NCBI RefSeq assembly: GCF_016765795.1
Contig: NZ_JAESVP010000012.1
Span: 1 to 64,000, forward strand
Direction of reading: 5' to 3'
DNA: 64,000 nucleotides
DNA from: Fuscibacter oryzae
GTDB lineage: Bacteria; Pseudomonadota; Alphaproteobacteria; Rhodobacterales; Rhodobacteraceae
In this document: piece after piece, positions 1-6,887 of the stretch
Layout of the letters: every line of letters begins with the position of its first letter
Numbering within the stretch: the stretch's first letter is position 1
The notes under the pieces: model-generated
Told to the model about the DNA's origin: nothing
Databases searched by the model: none
The model's input: the letters and a program-made list of their open reading frames with translations, nothing else
Program-made: the position numbers and the translations under genes

Positions 1-54
1 CTGTTCCCTGATCATCCCGATAATCTGCGCCTCGGTGAAACGGCTTTTCCTCAT
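1..54 (-). CDS. IS3-family transposase OrfA, N-terminal fragment (runs off the window)
   Basis: The first 18 codons are visible and read MRKSRFTEAQIIGMIREQ. This is the standard opening of the IS3-family OrfA protein, a helix-turn-helix DNA-binding subunit that is normally joined to the DDE catalytic OrfB by a programmed frameshift. A purine-rich ribosome binding site (ggagcag) lies just upstream of the ATG at 54. The rest of orfA and all of orfB lie left of position 1, so activity of the element cannot be assessed. Confidence 0.85.
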   Translation of the reverse strand, partial: MRKSRFTEAQIIGMIREQ

Positions 55-122
55 GTCGTCTGCTCCTTCTCAGGTTGGGCAGACTCTACATCACAGCGAG
101 GGAACTTCCGGGGGGCAGGTCA
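1..122 (-). mobile_element. Terminus of an IS3-family insertion sequence, truncated by the window edge
   Basis: Read on the minus strand, the sequence from 122 inward begins TGACCTGCCCCCCGGAAG, which is the terminal inverted repeat style of the IS407-type branch of the IS3 family. An orfA start codon follows about 70 bases further in. Only one end of the element is in the window, so its completeness cannot be judged. Bases 123-126 (ctgt) would be the flanking target duplication if the element makes 4-bp duplications, but the partner copy is outside the window. Confidence 0.8.
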
Positions 123-176
123 CTGTGTGGCACAAATTTGCACAAGATGTTCTGGACTCGTTCTTGAGAACGAAGA

Positions 177-209
177 AGCCCCGTCGCGCGGACTAACGCG
201 AACGGGGCT
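177..209 (-). terminator. Possible intrinsic terminator downstream of the small ORF
   Basis: AGCCCCGT at 177-184 pairs with ACGGGGCT at 202-209, and an inner CGCG/CGCG extension is separated by one unpaired A. On the minus strand the stem is followed by a T-rich stretch (TTCTTCGTTCT), which fits termination of minus-strand transcripts coming from the ORF at 300-626. On the plus strand there is no T run. Confidence 0.45.
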
Positions 210-299
210 GAATTCGAAGCGGGGCAGCTTCCAGAGCTCGATAACAGCACGACACAGGACGCCAATCAACGCCGAGCCAGTGTCAAACCGTATCAAGTC

Positions 300-626
300 T
301 TACCAGCACCCGCGCGCCAGCCCGGTTTCGTTGTGCGCGATTATCTCGCGCAGCCCGTCCGGGTAATTCTCCGCCAGGTACTCCACCGCCTCAGCCGAGA
401 GCGTAATCTTGCACCATCCTGCGCAGTCATTCGGTGCGGCCTTTGACATCACGCACGGCGCCAGCGCGCCTAACCCAGTATGCCATGTGAACCAGCCGAG
501 CTGCGAGATGCTAACCAACCACAGGCGAGACTGACACTGACTAACCCCTATCCGCGCCACGGCCTGCCGCCGGGTTTCGGGCAGAGACAGCCCTTCCATC
601 GTCCAGTCAGCACAATAATTAGGCAT
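300..626 (-). CDS. Uncharacterised small Trp/Cys-rich ORF of atypical composition
   Basis: I do not recognise a family. Starting at the ATG at 626 the product is about 108 residues, with an unusual number of Trp and Cys residues and a more ordinary, acidic C-terminal third. The codons include TTA, ATA, AGT and ACA, which the surrounding native genes avoid, so the ORF looks foreign or decayed. The frame is open further upstream to 683, but that part reads like non-coding sequence. It lies between an IS3 terminus and nasT and is followed on its own strand by a hairpin with a T-rich tail. It could be a cargo or phage remnant, or not a gene at all. Confidence 0.3.
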   Translation of the reverse strand: MPNYCADWTMEGLSLPETRRQAVARIGVSQCQSRLWLVSISQLGWFTWHTGLGALAPCVMSKAAPNDCAGWCKITLSAEAVEYLAENYPDGLREIIAHNETGLARGCW

Positions 627-730
627 ATGCGTGAAATCTGACGTCCTTCGCCCCGGATTGTGTTGAAAACTGCTGCCCGACACGGCGGTTCGGTTCAGGT
701 AGCGGTGAACACCTGCAACAGGATGGCCGT

Positions 731-1315
731 TTGACCACCGCCCTGACCATCATCGTCGTCGAGCAAGACCGCGAGCGCGCGCTGATGATCGTTGATGCGC
801 TGCGCGAGGCGGGCGAGCATCGGGTGCAGGTCATCGGCTCTGGTGCCGGTCTGGCGCGCCGGGTTGCCGAACAGTGCCCCGATCTTGTGCTGATCGACGC
901 GGGCGACCCGTCGCGCGATGCGCTGGAGGAACTGACGCTTGCCGCTGGCCCGTTGGAGCGGCCGGTGGCGATGTTCGTGGACCGCGCTGACCAAAGCCTG
1001 ACCCGCGCCGCGATAGAGGCGGGGGTGTCGGCCTATGTGGTCGATGGGCTGAAAAGCGACCGCATCCGTCCGATTCTGGATGCGGCCATCGTGCGGTTCC
1101 ATGTCTTTCAACGCATGCGTAGCGAGTTGGCTGCAACCAAGGCCGCGCTGGAGGAACGCAAGATCGTTGACCGCGCCAAGGGCCTTTTGATGCGCGCCAA
1201 GGGCATTGGCGAGGAAGAGGCCTACGCCCTGCTGCGCAAGACGGCGATGGATCAGGGCAAGCGGCTGGCCGATCTGGCGCAGGCGCTGGTAACGGCGGCG
1301 GACCTCTTGAAATGA
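731..1315 (+). CDS. nasT: NasT-type ANTAR-domain response regulator (nitrate/nitrite antiterminator)
   Basis: The 194-residue protein has an N-terminal receiver-like domain (about 1-120, with Asp56 at the usual acceptor strand). Its C-terminal ANTAR RNA-binding domain is at about 135-190, with the core ERKIVDRAKGLLM and a later AYALLRKTAM helix. Proteins of this family bind paired hexaloop hairpins in leader RNAs and stop formation of a terminator. In known NasS/NasT systems, NasS holds NasT inactive until nitrate is sensed. The start is TTG at 731, preceded by an AGGATGG-like ribosome binding site; no better in-frame start is close by. The stop codon overlaps the nasS start (ATGA), so the two are translationally coupled. 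A matching RNA target lies downstream at 2514-2585. Confidence 0.9.
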   Translation: MTTALTIIVVEQDRERALMIVDALREAGEHRVQVIGSGAGLARRVAEQCPDLVLIDAGDPSRDALEELTLAAGPLERPVAMFVDRADQSLTRAAIEAGVSAYVVDGLKSDRIRPILDAAIVRFHVFQRMRSELAATKAALEERKIVDRAKGLLMRAKGIGEEEAYALLRKTAMDQGKRLADLAQALVTAADLLK

Positions 1316-2454
1316 CCCGCACGCTTTCCCTCGGGTTCATCCCGCTGCTGGATGCCGCCCCCCTGATCGTCGCGCATGAGATGGGCTTTGCCGAGCAGGA
1401 AGGGCTGCGGCTGAACCTGCGGCGCGCGGCCAACTGGTCGCAATTGCGCGATATGCTGGATCTGGGCGCGGTGGATGCCGCGCATATGCTATCGGTCATG
1501 CCGGTGGCGCGCGCGCTGGGTCTGGGCAGCGGACACGGAGAGATTGACGTTCTGATGGTGCTGTCGCTGAACGGGCAGGTCATCGGGCTGTCAAAGGCAC
1601 TGGCCGCCTCCACCCGCACCCTGCCCTTTGGCGACCCTCAGATTGGGGCCGCCCTGCCATCGGGCGAAATCTTGCGGTTTGGCGTACCGTTCCCGTTTTC
1701 GATGCATGCGCTGCTGCTGCACTACTGGCTGTCGCGCATTGCCCCTGACCTGGAAGTCACGTTGCATTCCATCCACCCCCCCCGCATGGCCGAGGCGCTG
1801 GAGGCGGGCGAGATCGACGGGTTTTGTGTCGGTGAACCCTGGGGCACGCGGGCGGTGCAGGTGGCGGGGGCACGGCTGATCCTGCCGGGATCGGCGATCT
1901 GGAGCCAATCGCCCGAAAAGGTGCTGGCCACCCGCAAGGGCTGGGCCGAAACCGAACCAGAGGTGGCGGGCGCGCTGATGCGGGCCATCTGGCGCGCCGG
2001 GGAATGGGCGGATGCCAACCGCGACAGTCTGGCAGAGCTGCTGGCGCTGCCACGCAACCTTGATACGTCATCTTTGCACATCGAACCGGCCCTGCGCGGA
2101 CAGGTCTTACCTCTGGCGCGCGGGACAGAGGCCGCCGTGCCCCAGATGCTGGAGTTTCACGCCGGGCTGACCAATTTCCCCTGGCGCAGTCAGGCCGCCT
2201 GGATCGGCAACGAACTGGCCCAGCGCCACGGCCTGCCCCCCGGCCCGGCCATTGCAGCCGCGCGTACCACGTTTCGCAGCGACCTTTACCGGGTGCACCT
2301 TGGCCCGGCAGGCGCCCCCCTGCCCCGTAGTTCCGACAAGGCCGAGGGGCTGCTGCTGCGCGACGAATCGGTTCCGGCGGTTCTGGGCAGCCTGTCTTTG
2401 GCGAGAAATCGTTTCTTCGACGGCGCGGTTTTCGACCCGGCGCGCAGCATCTGA
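1312..2454 (+). CDS. nasS: NasS-like cytoplasmic nitrate/nitrite sensor (NrtA/CmpA fold)
   Basis: This 380-residue protein belongs to the NrtA/CmpA periplasmic-binding-protein family but has no signal peptide. It starts directly with MTRTLSLGFIPLLDAAPLIV, so it should stay in the cytoplasm. Characteristic family stretches are the AANWSQL segment near residue 40, DAAHMLSVMP near 60, and the EIDGFCVGEPWGTRAV motif near 170. In characterised systems NasS binds nitrate or nitrite and releases NasT. Its ATG overlaps the nasT stop by four bases, which makes the sensor pair one operon. The paralogous, exported NrtA follows at 2692, so a transporter binding protein and an intracellular sensor of common descent sit side by side. 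Confidence 0.9.
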   Translation: MTRTLSLGFIPLLDAAPLIVAHEMGFAEQEGLRLNLRRAANWSQLRDMLDLGAVDAAHMLSVMPVARALGLGSGHGEIDVLMVLSLNGQVIGLSKALAASTRTLPFGDPQIGAALPSGEILRFGVPFPFSMHALLLHYWLSRIAPDLEVTLHSIHPPRMAEALEAGEIDGFCVGEPWGTRAVQVAGARLILPGSAIWSQSPEKVLATRKGWAETEPEVAGALMRAIWRAGEWADANRDSLAELLALPRNLDTSSLHIEPALRGQVLPLARGTEAAVPQMLEFHAGLTNFPWRSQAAWIGNELAQRHGLPPGPAIAAARTTFRSDLYRVHLGPAGAPLPRSSDKAEGLLLRDESVPAVLGSLSLARNRFFDGAVFDPARSI

Positions 2455-2513
2455 CTATTTTTCAGGCACAAAGCTGCATCGCAGCAAAAAGACGACGGAT
2501 CGCTTTGCATTTG

Positions 2514-2532
2514 CGGCAAACCGGCTTGACCG
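2514..2532 (+). promoter_or_regulatory. Candidate ANTAR hairpin P1 in the nrtA leader
   Basis: CGGCAA at 2514-2519 pairs with TTGACCG at 2526-2532 with one bulged A, closing the hexaloop ACCGGC (2520-2525). A at loop position 1 and G at position 4 match the known ANTAR-binding loop rule. The stem is short and bulged, so it is less certain than the second hairpin. Confidence 0.5.
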
Positions 2533-2563
2533 AATGGCACGCCTGACCGAATCCTGCCCTCAA

Positions 2564-2585
2564 GACGGAGCAATGGCGTTCCGTC
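2564..2585 (+). promoter_or_regulatory. ANTAR hairpin P2 in the nrtA leader, predicted NasT binding site
   Basis: GACGGAGC (2564-2571) pairs with GTTCCGTC (2578-2585), giving an 8-bp stem with one G-U pair. It closes the hexaloop AATGGC (2572-2577), with A at position 1 and G at position 4 as in characterised ANTAR RNA targets. The hairpin lies just ahead of an intrinsic terminator and downstream of nasTS, the position expected for NasT-dependent antitermination of the transporter and reductase genes. Confidence 0.7.
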
Positions 2586-2611
2586 GGTCCCCCTCCAAAT
2601 GGACCCCAGGC

Positions 2612-2667
2612 AAAGCCGCCTGACCGCGTTGCGCACCTTTCGTGCCGATGCTGTCTGCGGCTTTTTT
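2612..2667 (+). terminator. Leader terminator before nrtA, probable NasT-controlled attenuator
   Basis: AAAGCCGC (2612-2619) can pair with GCGGCTTT (2657-2664). A more compact alternative pairs GCCG 2644-2647 with CGGC 2658-2661. Both end in a T-run (2662-2667, then CGTTTTT). The structure sits 25 bases before the nrtA start and would stop transcription unless relieved. Confidence 0.65.
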
Positions 2668-2691
2668 CGTTTTTCCAGCAAGGAACTGCCC

Positions 2692-4059
2692 ATGCCACAT
2701 CTTCGCAGCCTTCTTCTGACCGCTTCGCTTCTGGCGCTGCCCTTCGCGGCCCATGCCGAAACCCCCGGCATCGAGAAAGACACCCTGACCCTTGGTTTCA
2801 TCAAGCTGACCGATATGGCCCCCTTGGCCATCGCCAAGGAAAAGGGATTTTTCGAGGATGAGGGCCTGACCGTCACGCTGGAGGCGCAGTCGAACTGGAA
2901 GGTTCTGCTGGACCGCGTGATCGCCGGGGAAATTGACGGCGCGCATATGCTGGCCGGGCAATCCTTGGCCTCGACCATCGGTTACGGCACCAAAGGCGCA
3001 CTGGTCACGCCAATCTCGCTGGACCTGAACGGCAATGCCATCACCGTCTCGAACGCGGTCTGGGAGGAAATGAAGCCAGGCCTCAAGCTGGGGGCCGATG
3101 GCAAGCCCGAACATCCCATTGCCGCCTCGGCGCTGAAACCCGCGATCGAGGCTGCGGCAGATGCGGGCAAGCCCTTCTCGATGGGCATGGTGTTTCCGGT
3201 CTCGCCCCACAATTACGAACTGCGCTATTGGCTGGCGGCGGGCGGCATCAACCCCGGTTTCTATTCCGCCGATGACAATTCCGGCCAGATCGGGGCCGAG
3301 GTTCTGCTGTCGGTCACCCCGCCGCCCCAGATGCCCGCCACGCTGGAGGCAGGCACGATTGACGGCTATTCCGTGGGCGAACCCTGGAACCAGGCCGCCG
3401 TCGCCAAGGGCATCGGCGTGCCGGTGATCTCGGATGACGCGATTTTCCACAACAACCCCGAGAAGGTCTTTGGCCTGACCAAAGAGTTTGCCGATGCCAA
3501 CCCCAACACCGTCATCGCCCTGACCAAGGCCATCATCCGCGCCCAGATGTGGCTGGATGAAAACAACAACGCCAATCGCCCCGAGGCGGTCGAGATTCTG
3601 TCGCGCAAGGAATATGTCGGGGCCGATGCGGGCGTAATCGCCAATTCAATGACCGGCACCTTTGAATACGAGGCGGGCGACAAGCGGGCCGAACCTGATT
3701 TCAACGTGTTCTTCCGTGGCAATGCGGCCTTCCCCTATTACTCCGATGCAGTCTGGACGCTGACCCAGATGCGCCGCTGGGGCCAGATCACCGAGGCCAA
3801 GCCCGATGCCTGGTATGCCGACACCGCAAAGTCGGTCTACCGCCCCGACCTGTTCAAGCAGGCGGCAGAGGCGCTGATCGCCGACGGCAACGCCAAGCCC
3901 GAGGACTTTGACTTTGACGCCGACGGCTACCGTGACGCCACCAGCGCCTTCATTGACGGCGTGTCCTTTGATGGCACGAAACCGAACGACTACCTTGCCA
4001 GCTTTGCCATTGGTCTCAAGGGCGAGGAAAAGGTCGAGAACGGCGAAGTCGTCAACTGA
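2692..4059 (+). CDS. nrtA: Nitrate ABC transporter, periplasmic substrate-binding protein
   Basis: The protein is 455 residues from the ATG at 2692, chosen because AAGGAACT is correctly spaced upstream and it opens with a clean Sec signal peptide (hydrophobic core [12 protein letters not shown], cleavage after AHA). The open frame extends to 2599, but that part lies within the leader terminator. Family segments include [20 protein letters not shown] near residue 32, [10 protein letters not shown] near 85, and the [16 protein letters not shown] motif near 220. It captures nitrate (possibly nitrite) in the periplasm for NrtB and the fused ATPase. It is the first gene after the NasT-responsive leader, so its expression should depend on nitrate. 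Confidence 0.92.
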   Translation: MPHLRSLLLTASLLALPFAAHAETPGIEKDTLTLGFIKLTDMAPLAIAKEKGFFEDEGLTVTLEAQSNWKVLLDRVIAGEIDGAHMLAGQSLASTIGYGTKGALVTPISLDLNGNAITVSNAVWEEMKPGLKLGADGKPEHPIAASALKPAIEAAADAGKPFSMGMVFPVSPHNYELRYWLAAGGINPGFYSADDNSGQIGAEVLLSVTPPPQMPATLEAGTIDGYSVGEPWNQAAVAKGIGVPVISDDAIFHNNPEKVFGLTKEFADANPNTVIALTKAIIRAQMWLDENNNANRPEAVEILSRKEYVGADAGVIANSMTGTFEYEAGDKRAEPDFNVFFRGNAAFPYYSDAVWTLTQMRRWGQITEAKPDAWYADTAKSVYRPDLFKQAAEALIADGNAKPEDFDFDADGYRDATSAFIDGVSFDGTKPNDYLASFAIGLKGEEKVENGEVVN

Positions 4060-4134
4060 TCCCGCCGGGGCACTCCCGATGCCCTCTGGGCGCCCCATCC
4101 TTTCCCAGCCTCCTGCCAGACCCGGACCCAGCCC

Positions 4135-5223
4135 ATGACCTCGCTTGATCCCGCCACCTCTGCCGACCAAGGCGCAACCCGCGCCGCCCGCTCTGCCCGC
4201 ACGCAGGCCATCATCGCGCGCATCGACAATTGGGCCAAGCTGCTTGGCCTTGCATGGATCGCCCCGCTGCTGCGCCTTGCAACGGGCGAAAACCCGCGTG
4301 CGCAGCTAAAAGACATCTGGCGTACGCTGCTGGTGCCTTTGGTTGCGATTGGCGTTTTTCTGACGCTCTGGGCCTGGGCTGCGCCCAAGGTTGAAACCTC
4401 GCTTGGCGCCATTCCGGGCCCCATGCAGGTGTGGGATCAGGTCGGCGTTCTGCATCAGGACGCGCTGGCCGAACACGCAAAAGAGGCGGCGTTTTACGAA
4501 AAGCAGGCCGCCAAGAACGCCGAGTTGATCGCCGCCGGCAAGGCCGATGAGGTCAAGACCCGCAGCTATGCCGGCAAGCCGACCTTTGCCGACCAGATCC
4601 TGACCAGCCTGAAAACGGTGTTCATGGGCTTTGTGCTGGCCACTTTGGTCGCGGTGCCGCTGGGCATCATGGCGGGTCTGTCGCCCACCGCCAATGCCGC
4701 CCTGTCGCCCCTTGTGCAATTGTTCAAACCCGTCTCGCCCCTGGCATGGTTGCCCATCGTCACCATGGTCGTCTCGGCGCTTTATGCCGGGGGCGAGGGC
4801 GGGCTGCCCAAAAACTTCATCATCTCGGCCGTGACCGTGACCCTGTGTTCGCTGTGGCCGACGCTGATCAACACCGCGCTGGGTGTGGCTACCATCGACA
4901 AGGATCTTGTGAACGTCGGTCGCGTGCTGAAGCTGGGCCTCTGGACGCGGATCACCAAACTGGTTCTGCCCTCGGCCCTGCCGTTGATCTTCACCGGGCT
5001 GCGGCTGTCCTTGGGCGTCGGCTGGATGGTGCTGATCGCCGCCGAAATGCTGGCCCAAAACCCCGGCCTTGGCAAATTCGTCTGGGATGAGTTCCAGAAC
5101 GGCAGCAGCGACAGCCTTGCCCGCATCATGGTGGCGGTTCTGACCATCGGCATCATCGGCCTGCTTTTGGATCGCGTGATGCTGGCGCTGCAAACCCTGC
5201 TGACCTTTCAGGGCCGGAGGTAA
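4135..5223 (+). CDS. nrtB: Nitrate ABC transporter permease
   Basis: The product is 362 residues with several hydrophobic membrane spans and belongs to the BPD_transp_1 family. A long polar insert lies between the first span (around residue 65-85) and the permease core that begins near 145. The coupling-loop region after RITKLVLPSALPLIF carries the usual permease motif. The insert, rich in Ala, Lys and Glu (about residues 100-140), is the loop seen in NrtB/CmpB proteins. It ends two bases before the ATPase gene, so they are one operon. The likely partner is the tandem ATPase at 5226. Confidence 0.92.
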   Translation: MTSLDPATSADQGATRAARSARTQAIIARIDNWAKLLGLAWIAPLLRLATGENPRAQLKDIWRTLLVPLVAIGVFLTLWAWAAPKVETSLGAIPGPMQVWDQVGVLHQDALAEHAKEAAFYEKQAAKNAELIAAGKADEVKTRSYAGKPTFADQILTSLKTVFMGFVLATLVAVPLGIMAGLSPTANAALSPLVQLFKPVSPLAWLPIVTMVVSALYAGGEGGLPKNFIISAVTVTLCSLWPTLINTALGVATIDKDLVNVGRVLKLGLWTRITKLVLPSALPLIFTGLRLSLGVGWMVLIAAEMLAQNPGLGKFVWDEFQNGSSDSLARIMVAVLTIGIIGLLLDRVMLALQTLLTFQGRR

Positions 5224-5225
5224 CC

Positions 5226-6887
5226 ATGGCAATCCTAGAGTTTCGCAACGTCTTCAAAGGCTTTGGCGAGGGAACCTCTCGGTCCGAGGTGCTGAAGAAC
5301 ATCTCGCTTTCGGTCGAGGAAGGGGAGTTCCTTGCGATCCTGGGGTTTTCCGGCACCGGGAAATCCACCCTGATCAACCTGATGGCGGGCCTGCAAACCC
5401 CCGACCGGGGCAGCGTGACCTTCAAGGGTGCCGCCATTACCGGGCCGGGGCCGGAACGCGGGCTGGTGTTTCAGTCCTATTCGCTGATGCCCTGGCTGAC
5501 GGTGGGCGGCAATGTGGCGCTGGCGGTTGACGCGATCCATGGCGCAAAGCCCAAGGCAGAGCGCGCCGCGATGGTGGCGAAATATGTCGCCATGGTCGGC
5601 CTGTCGCACGCCATCGCCCGCCGCCCTGCCGAACTGTCGGGCGGTATGCGGCAAAGGGTTTCCGTCGCCCGCGCCCTGGCGATGGAGCCGGAGGTTCTGT
5701 TGATGGATGAACCCCTGTCGGCGCTGGATGCGATGACCCGCGCCGATCTGGCCGATGAGATCGAGGGCATCTGGCGGCGCGACCAGAAGACTGCCGTTCT
5801 GATCACCAATGACGTGGATGAGGCCATCGTTCTGGCCGACCGCATTATGATTTTGAACCCCGATGGCACCATGGGGCGCGAATTCGCCGTCACCCTGCCC
5901 CGCCCGCGCGACAGGGGTGCCATGAACAACGACGCCACCTTTCAACACCTGCGCGCCACTGTCACGGCAGAGCTGATGGAGGTGGGCATGTCATCCAAGG
6001 TCGAGGTCACGCGCAACCTGCCCGCGCTGACCCCGCGCCACGCCCTGCCCCGCGCCTATGCCAAGGCCGCCGCCAGCCCGCTGGACGACCGCTATCTGCA
6101 ATACTCGCAGCTTTCCAAGGTCTATGACACCGCCAAAGGCCCGCTGACCGTGGTGGAAAACTTCGACCTCAAGCTGAAAAAGGGCGAGTTCATTTCGCTG
6201 ATCGGCCATTCCGGCTGCGGCAAATCCACCGTCCTGTCCATGACAGCGGGCCTGACCGGTATCTCGGGCGGCGCGATCAAACTGGATGGCTATGCGGTGG
6301 AAGGCGCGGACCCCGAACGCGCCGTGGTGTTCCAGTCACCCAGCCTCTTCCCCTGGCTGACCGCACGCGAAAACGTGGCGATCGGCGTGGACCGGGTTTA
6401 CCCCACCGCCAGCCAGCCAGAGCGGCAAGAGGTGGTGGAATACTATCTGGAGCGCGTGGGTCTGGGCGATGCCATGCACAGGCTTGCCGCCGACATGTCG
6501 AACGGCATGCGGCAGCGCGTCGGCATCGCGCGGGCCTTTGCCCTGTCGCCCAAACTCCTCCTCCTCGATGAACCCTTCGGGATGCTCGACAGCCTGACGC
6601 GCTGGGAATTGCAGGATGTGCTGATGGAGGTGTGGAGCCGCACGCAAGTGACCGCCGTCTGCGTCACCCATGATGTTGATGAGGCGATCCTCTTGGCCGA
6701 CCGGGTGGTGATGATGTCGAACGGCCCGCGCGCCACCATCGGCCAGATCACCGAGGTGAACCTGCCCCGCCCGCGTTCGCGCCGCGCGATGCTGGATCAC
6801 CCCGATTACTGGCACTACCGCGCCGAAATTCTGAACTTCCTGCATGACCATGCGCATGGACCCACGAAACCGAAGGAAGCCGCGTGA
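5226..6887 (+). CDS. Nitrate ABC transporter ATPase with two fused nucleotide-binding domains
   Basis: The 553-residue protein holds two complete ABC ATPase domains. Domain 1 has Walker A GFSGTGKST (40-48), signature LSGGMRQR (about 137), Walker B LLMDEP, and ITND where the switch histidine is expected (about 193). Domain 2 has GHSGCGKST (about 328), signature MSNGMRQR (about 423), LLLLDEP and a normal VTHD (about 480). The linker of roughly 50 residues has no solute-binding domain, so this is unlike cyanobacterial NrtC, which carries one. One polypeptide thus replaces the separate NrtC/NrtD ATPases. The His-to-Asn change in domain 1 suggests that only one of the two composite ATP sites is fully competent. 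The stop overlaps the nirB start. Confidence 0.9.
   Translation: MAILEFRNVFKGFGEGTSRSEVLKNISLSVEEGEFLAILGFSGTGKSTLINLMAGLQTPDRGSVTFKGAAITGPGPERGLVFQSYSLMPWLTVGGNVALAVDAIHGAKPKAERAAMVAKYVAMVGLSHAIARRPAELSGGMRQRVSVARALAMEPEVLLMDEPLSALDAMTRADLADEIEGIWRRDQKTAVLITNDVDEAIVLADRIMILNPDGTMGREFAVTLPRPRDRGAMNNDATFQHLRATVTAELMEVGMSSKVEVTRNLPALTPRHALPRAYAKAAASPLDDRYLQYSQLSKVYDTAKGPLTVVENFDLKLKKGEFISLIGHSGCGKSTVLSMTAGLTGISGGAIKLDGYAVEGADPERAVVFQSPSLFPWLTARENVAIGVDRVYPTASQPERQEVVEYYLERVGLGDAMHRLAADMSNGMRQRVGIARAFALSPKLLLLDEPFGMLDSLTRWELQDVLMEVWSRTQVTAVCVTHDVDEAILLADRVVMMSNGPRATIGQITEVNLPRPRSRRAMLDHPDYWHYRAEILNFLHDHAHGPTKPKEAA

Noticed and set aside
128-142. TGGCAC-N4-TTGCA, resembling a sigma54 promoter
   Set aside because: The spacing between the GG and GC elements is one base short of the strict -24/-12 requirement, and no gene lies at the right distance.
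127-366. Open frame of 79 codons on the plus strand beside the IS end
   Set aside because: It crosses the 177-209 hairpin, has no ribosome binding site and reads as low-complexity non-coding sequence.
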